This document shows positions 14,400-15,520 of a stretch of DNA of 15,520 nt, piece after piece. Where the stretch lies: contig DJYW01000091.1 of NCBI GenBank assembly GCA_002450255.1, forward strand, positions 9,458-24,977. The letters are read 5' to 3'. The first letter of the stretch is position 1. Every line of letters begins with the position of its first letter. The DNA is from Gammaproteobacteria bacterium UBA6968 (lineage in GTDB: Bacteria; Pseudomonadota; Gammaproteobacteria; Pseudomonadales; Azotimanducaceae). A model generated the notes under the pieces. That model ran no database searches, was not told the DNA's origin, and saw nothing but the letters and a program-made list of their open reading frames with translations. The translations under genes and the position numbers were made by a program.

Positions 14400-15434
14400 A
14401 TGCAAGCACTTCAATACAGCCGCCATGGCGACCCTAGAGTTTTACAACACGAGCACGCGCCAGATCCTCAGCCGGGCCCAGGCGACGTCCTCATTAAGGT
14501 CCAGGCTACCGGCGTAAATCGTCTCGACATCGTGCAGCGAAACGGTTGGTACACATTGCCTGGCTTTCAGTTACCGCACATCGCCGGTATGGATATCACC
14601 GGCGAAGTCGTCGAAGTCGGCGATGCCGTGGCTCGCAGCCTATGTGGTCAGCGCGTGGTGGTTGACCCGGCACTTACGGGGGTTGCCAGCAACTCCTGCT
14701 TCGCCGGTTGGGGTGATGTCTACGGCCGGCTCGGCATTTTGGGCGGGACGCATCCCGGTGGCTACGCGGAGCTTTGCGCTGCCCCGGCGTCACATCTCTA
14801 TCTGGTACCAGATGCGATGCCCGCAACCACTGCCGGGGCTTTCGCTACGGTTTGGGTTACCGCATTTCACAGTTTGACCGAAATCGGCGAGTTACAGGAT
14901 GGCGAAACTGTGCTGATTACAGGTGCAGGCGCTAGCCTTGCTATGGCGGCGATCCAACTCGCCCAGCACCGCGGCGCAACCGTGATCGCCCTAGCCCGCA
15001 CGCCGACAAAGCGCCAGCGTGCGACAGAACTTGGCGCGGTAGCGGCTTTAGACCCAGCCGACGCCAATCTGCTTGCGCAGATCGGCGCGCTCACCGACGG
15101 CCGGGGAGTCGATATGGTTTTGGACCACGTTGGCGGCGCAGGTTGGAGTGATGCCATATCAGCGCTTGCACCAGGCGGTCGACTGGTCAGCTGCGGTAAC
15201 AGCGGCGGTGATAATACAACTATCGACTCTATCGGCGCGGTGTTTCACAAGCGCATCCGCATTCTCGGTGCAGGACTATATACTCGCGCCACATTTGGGC
15301 GCGCCTGGGAGATTTATGCGCAAAACGCTTTTGCTCCCTGCATCGATTCACAGGTGGCGCTCGCCAAAGGCTCTGACGCCCAGCAAAAAATGGAGCAAGG
15401 TGAACATTTAGGCAAGCTGATGCTAATTCCTTAG
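14400..15434 (+). CDS. Medium-chain dehydrogenase/reductase (quinone oxidoreductase-like)
   Basis: This 344-residue cytosolic NAD(P)H-dependent oxidoreductase has a GroES-like N-terminal domain (MQALQYSRHGDPRVL..., GDVLIKVQATGVNRLD at 28-43, IAGMDITGEVVEVG at 61-74). A Rossmann domain follows, with VLITGAGASLAMAAIQLA (171-188), and the chain ends GEHLGKLMLIP. The position that is a zinc-binding Cys in alcohol dehydrogenases is Asn40 (GVN), so no catalytic zinc is expected. The structural-zinc lobe (about 95-120) is present in length, but only C100 of its four cysteines remains. The cofactor loop reads GAGASLAMAA rather than the usual AxxGxxG. I start at ATG 14400; a GTG two codons earlier (14394) is possible, and neither has a clear ribosome site. 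The gene stands alone. The likely substrate is an enone, quinone or aldehyde, but it is unknown. Confidence 0.9.
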   Translation: MQALQYSRHGDPRVLQHEHAPDPQPGPGDVLIKVQATGVNRLDIVQRNGWYTLPGFQLPHIAGMDITGEVVEVGDAVARSLCGQRVVVDPALTGVASNSCFAGWGDVYGRLGILGGTHPGGYAELCAAPASHLYLVPDAMPATTAGAFATVWVTAFHSLTEIGELQDGETVLITGAGASLAMAAIQLAQHRGATVIALARTPTKRQRATELGAVAALDPADANLLAQIGALTDGRGVDMVLDHVGGAGWSDAISALAPGGRLVSCGNSGGDNTTIDSIGAVFHKRIRILGAGLYTRATFGRAWEIYAQNAFAPCIDSQVALAKGSDAQQKMEQGEHLGKLMLIP

Positions 15435-15478
15435 ATCGGCTCATGCTTTCAAACCACATTTCGCCGTGAGCAGTCTTA

Positions 15479-15500
15479 CGCCGCTTAACCACAAACGGCG
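15479..15500. terminator. Weak 5-bp hairpin after the MDR gene
   Basis: CGCCG and CGGCG flank a 12-base spacer 45 bp after the MDR stop. It is in a plausible terminator place, but there is no T-run within reach. Confidence 0.25.
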
Positions 15501-15520
15501 ACACATAGTCACCCGAAATT

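Noticed and set aside
15229..15504. Minus-strand open frame across the end of the MDR gene
   Set aside because: It is antisense to well-conserved MDR coding sequence and shows no family features.

Overview
The window is ordinary-GC (about 50-55 %) bacterial chromosomal DNA with dense, mostly minus-strand genes. The gene set points to a free-living, probably marine, gammaproteobacterium. It includes an MMPL/RND exporter with two GxxxD-type TM4 motifs, a haem/copper monooxygenase fusion, a DUF1800-DUF1501 pair, an ACAD10/11-like acyl-CoA dehydrogenase and a NylB-like serine hydrolase. That assignment is inferred from gene content; no rRNA or marker gene is present to prove it. No tRNA, rRNA, transposase, integrase or CRISPR array was found.

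Layout. At the left edge (1-59, minus) lies the first 19 codons of a gene that runs out of the window. Then come a NylB/class-C beta-lactamase-like serine hydrolase (155-1327, minus) and a copper amine oxidase with a complete active site (1461-3371, minus). A 12-TM RND/MMPL transporter (3672-5969, minus) follows. It diverges, across about 70 bp, from a secreted three-domain protein (6042-7763, plus) made of a cysteine-free thioredoxin-like domain, a CxxCH cytochrome c domain and a PHM/DBH-type dicopper monooxygenase. Convergent with it is a two-gene operon on the minus strand: acyl-CoA dehydrogenase (9194-10447), then a secreted MBL-fold hydrolase (8227-9171). Next is a tight minus-strand pair, DUF1800 (11802-13595) then DUF1501 (10594-11787). 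After an 800-bp gene-poor gap, a medium-chain dehydrogenase/reductase (14400-15434, plus) ends the window.

How the genes may work together. Two copper oxidases of different classes flank one RND transporter. The transporter and the haem-copper monooxygenase share a divergent control region, so they are the best candidates for joint function, such as modification of a small hydrophobic molecule outside the cytoplasm plus its transport. The amine oxidase, acyl-CoA dehydrogenase, MDR oxidoreductase and hydrolases look like catabolic enzymes, but no single pathway can be proved from the sequence.

The most unusual non-coding signal is the 463-bp convergent gap at 7764-8226. It holds a dense run of perfect inverted repeats (9-, 9-, 7-, 7-, 7-, 6-, 10- and 10-bp stems), several of them mutually exclusive. 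This is more than chance should give and could be a structured RNA or an elaborate bidirectional transcription-end region. The other long gap (13596-14399) holds a degenerate GCAGAA-type purine tract, an inverted pair of 17-bp repeats and a cluster of overlapping palindromes.
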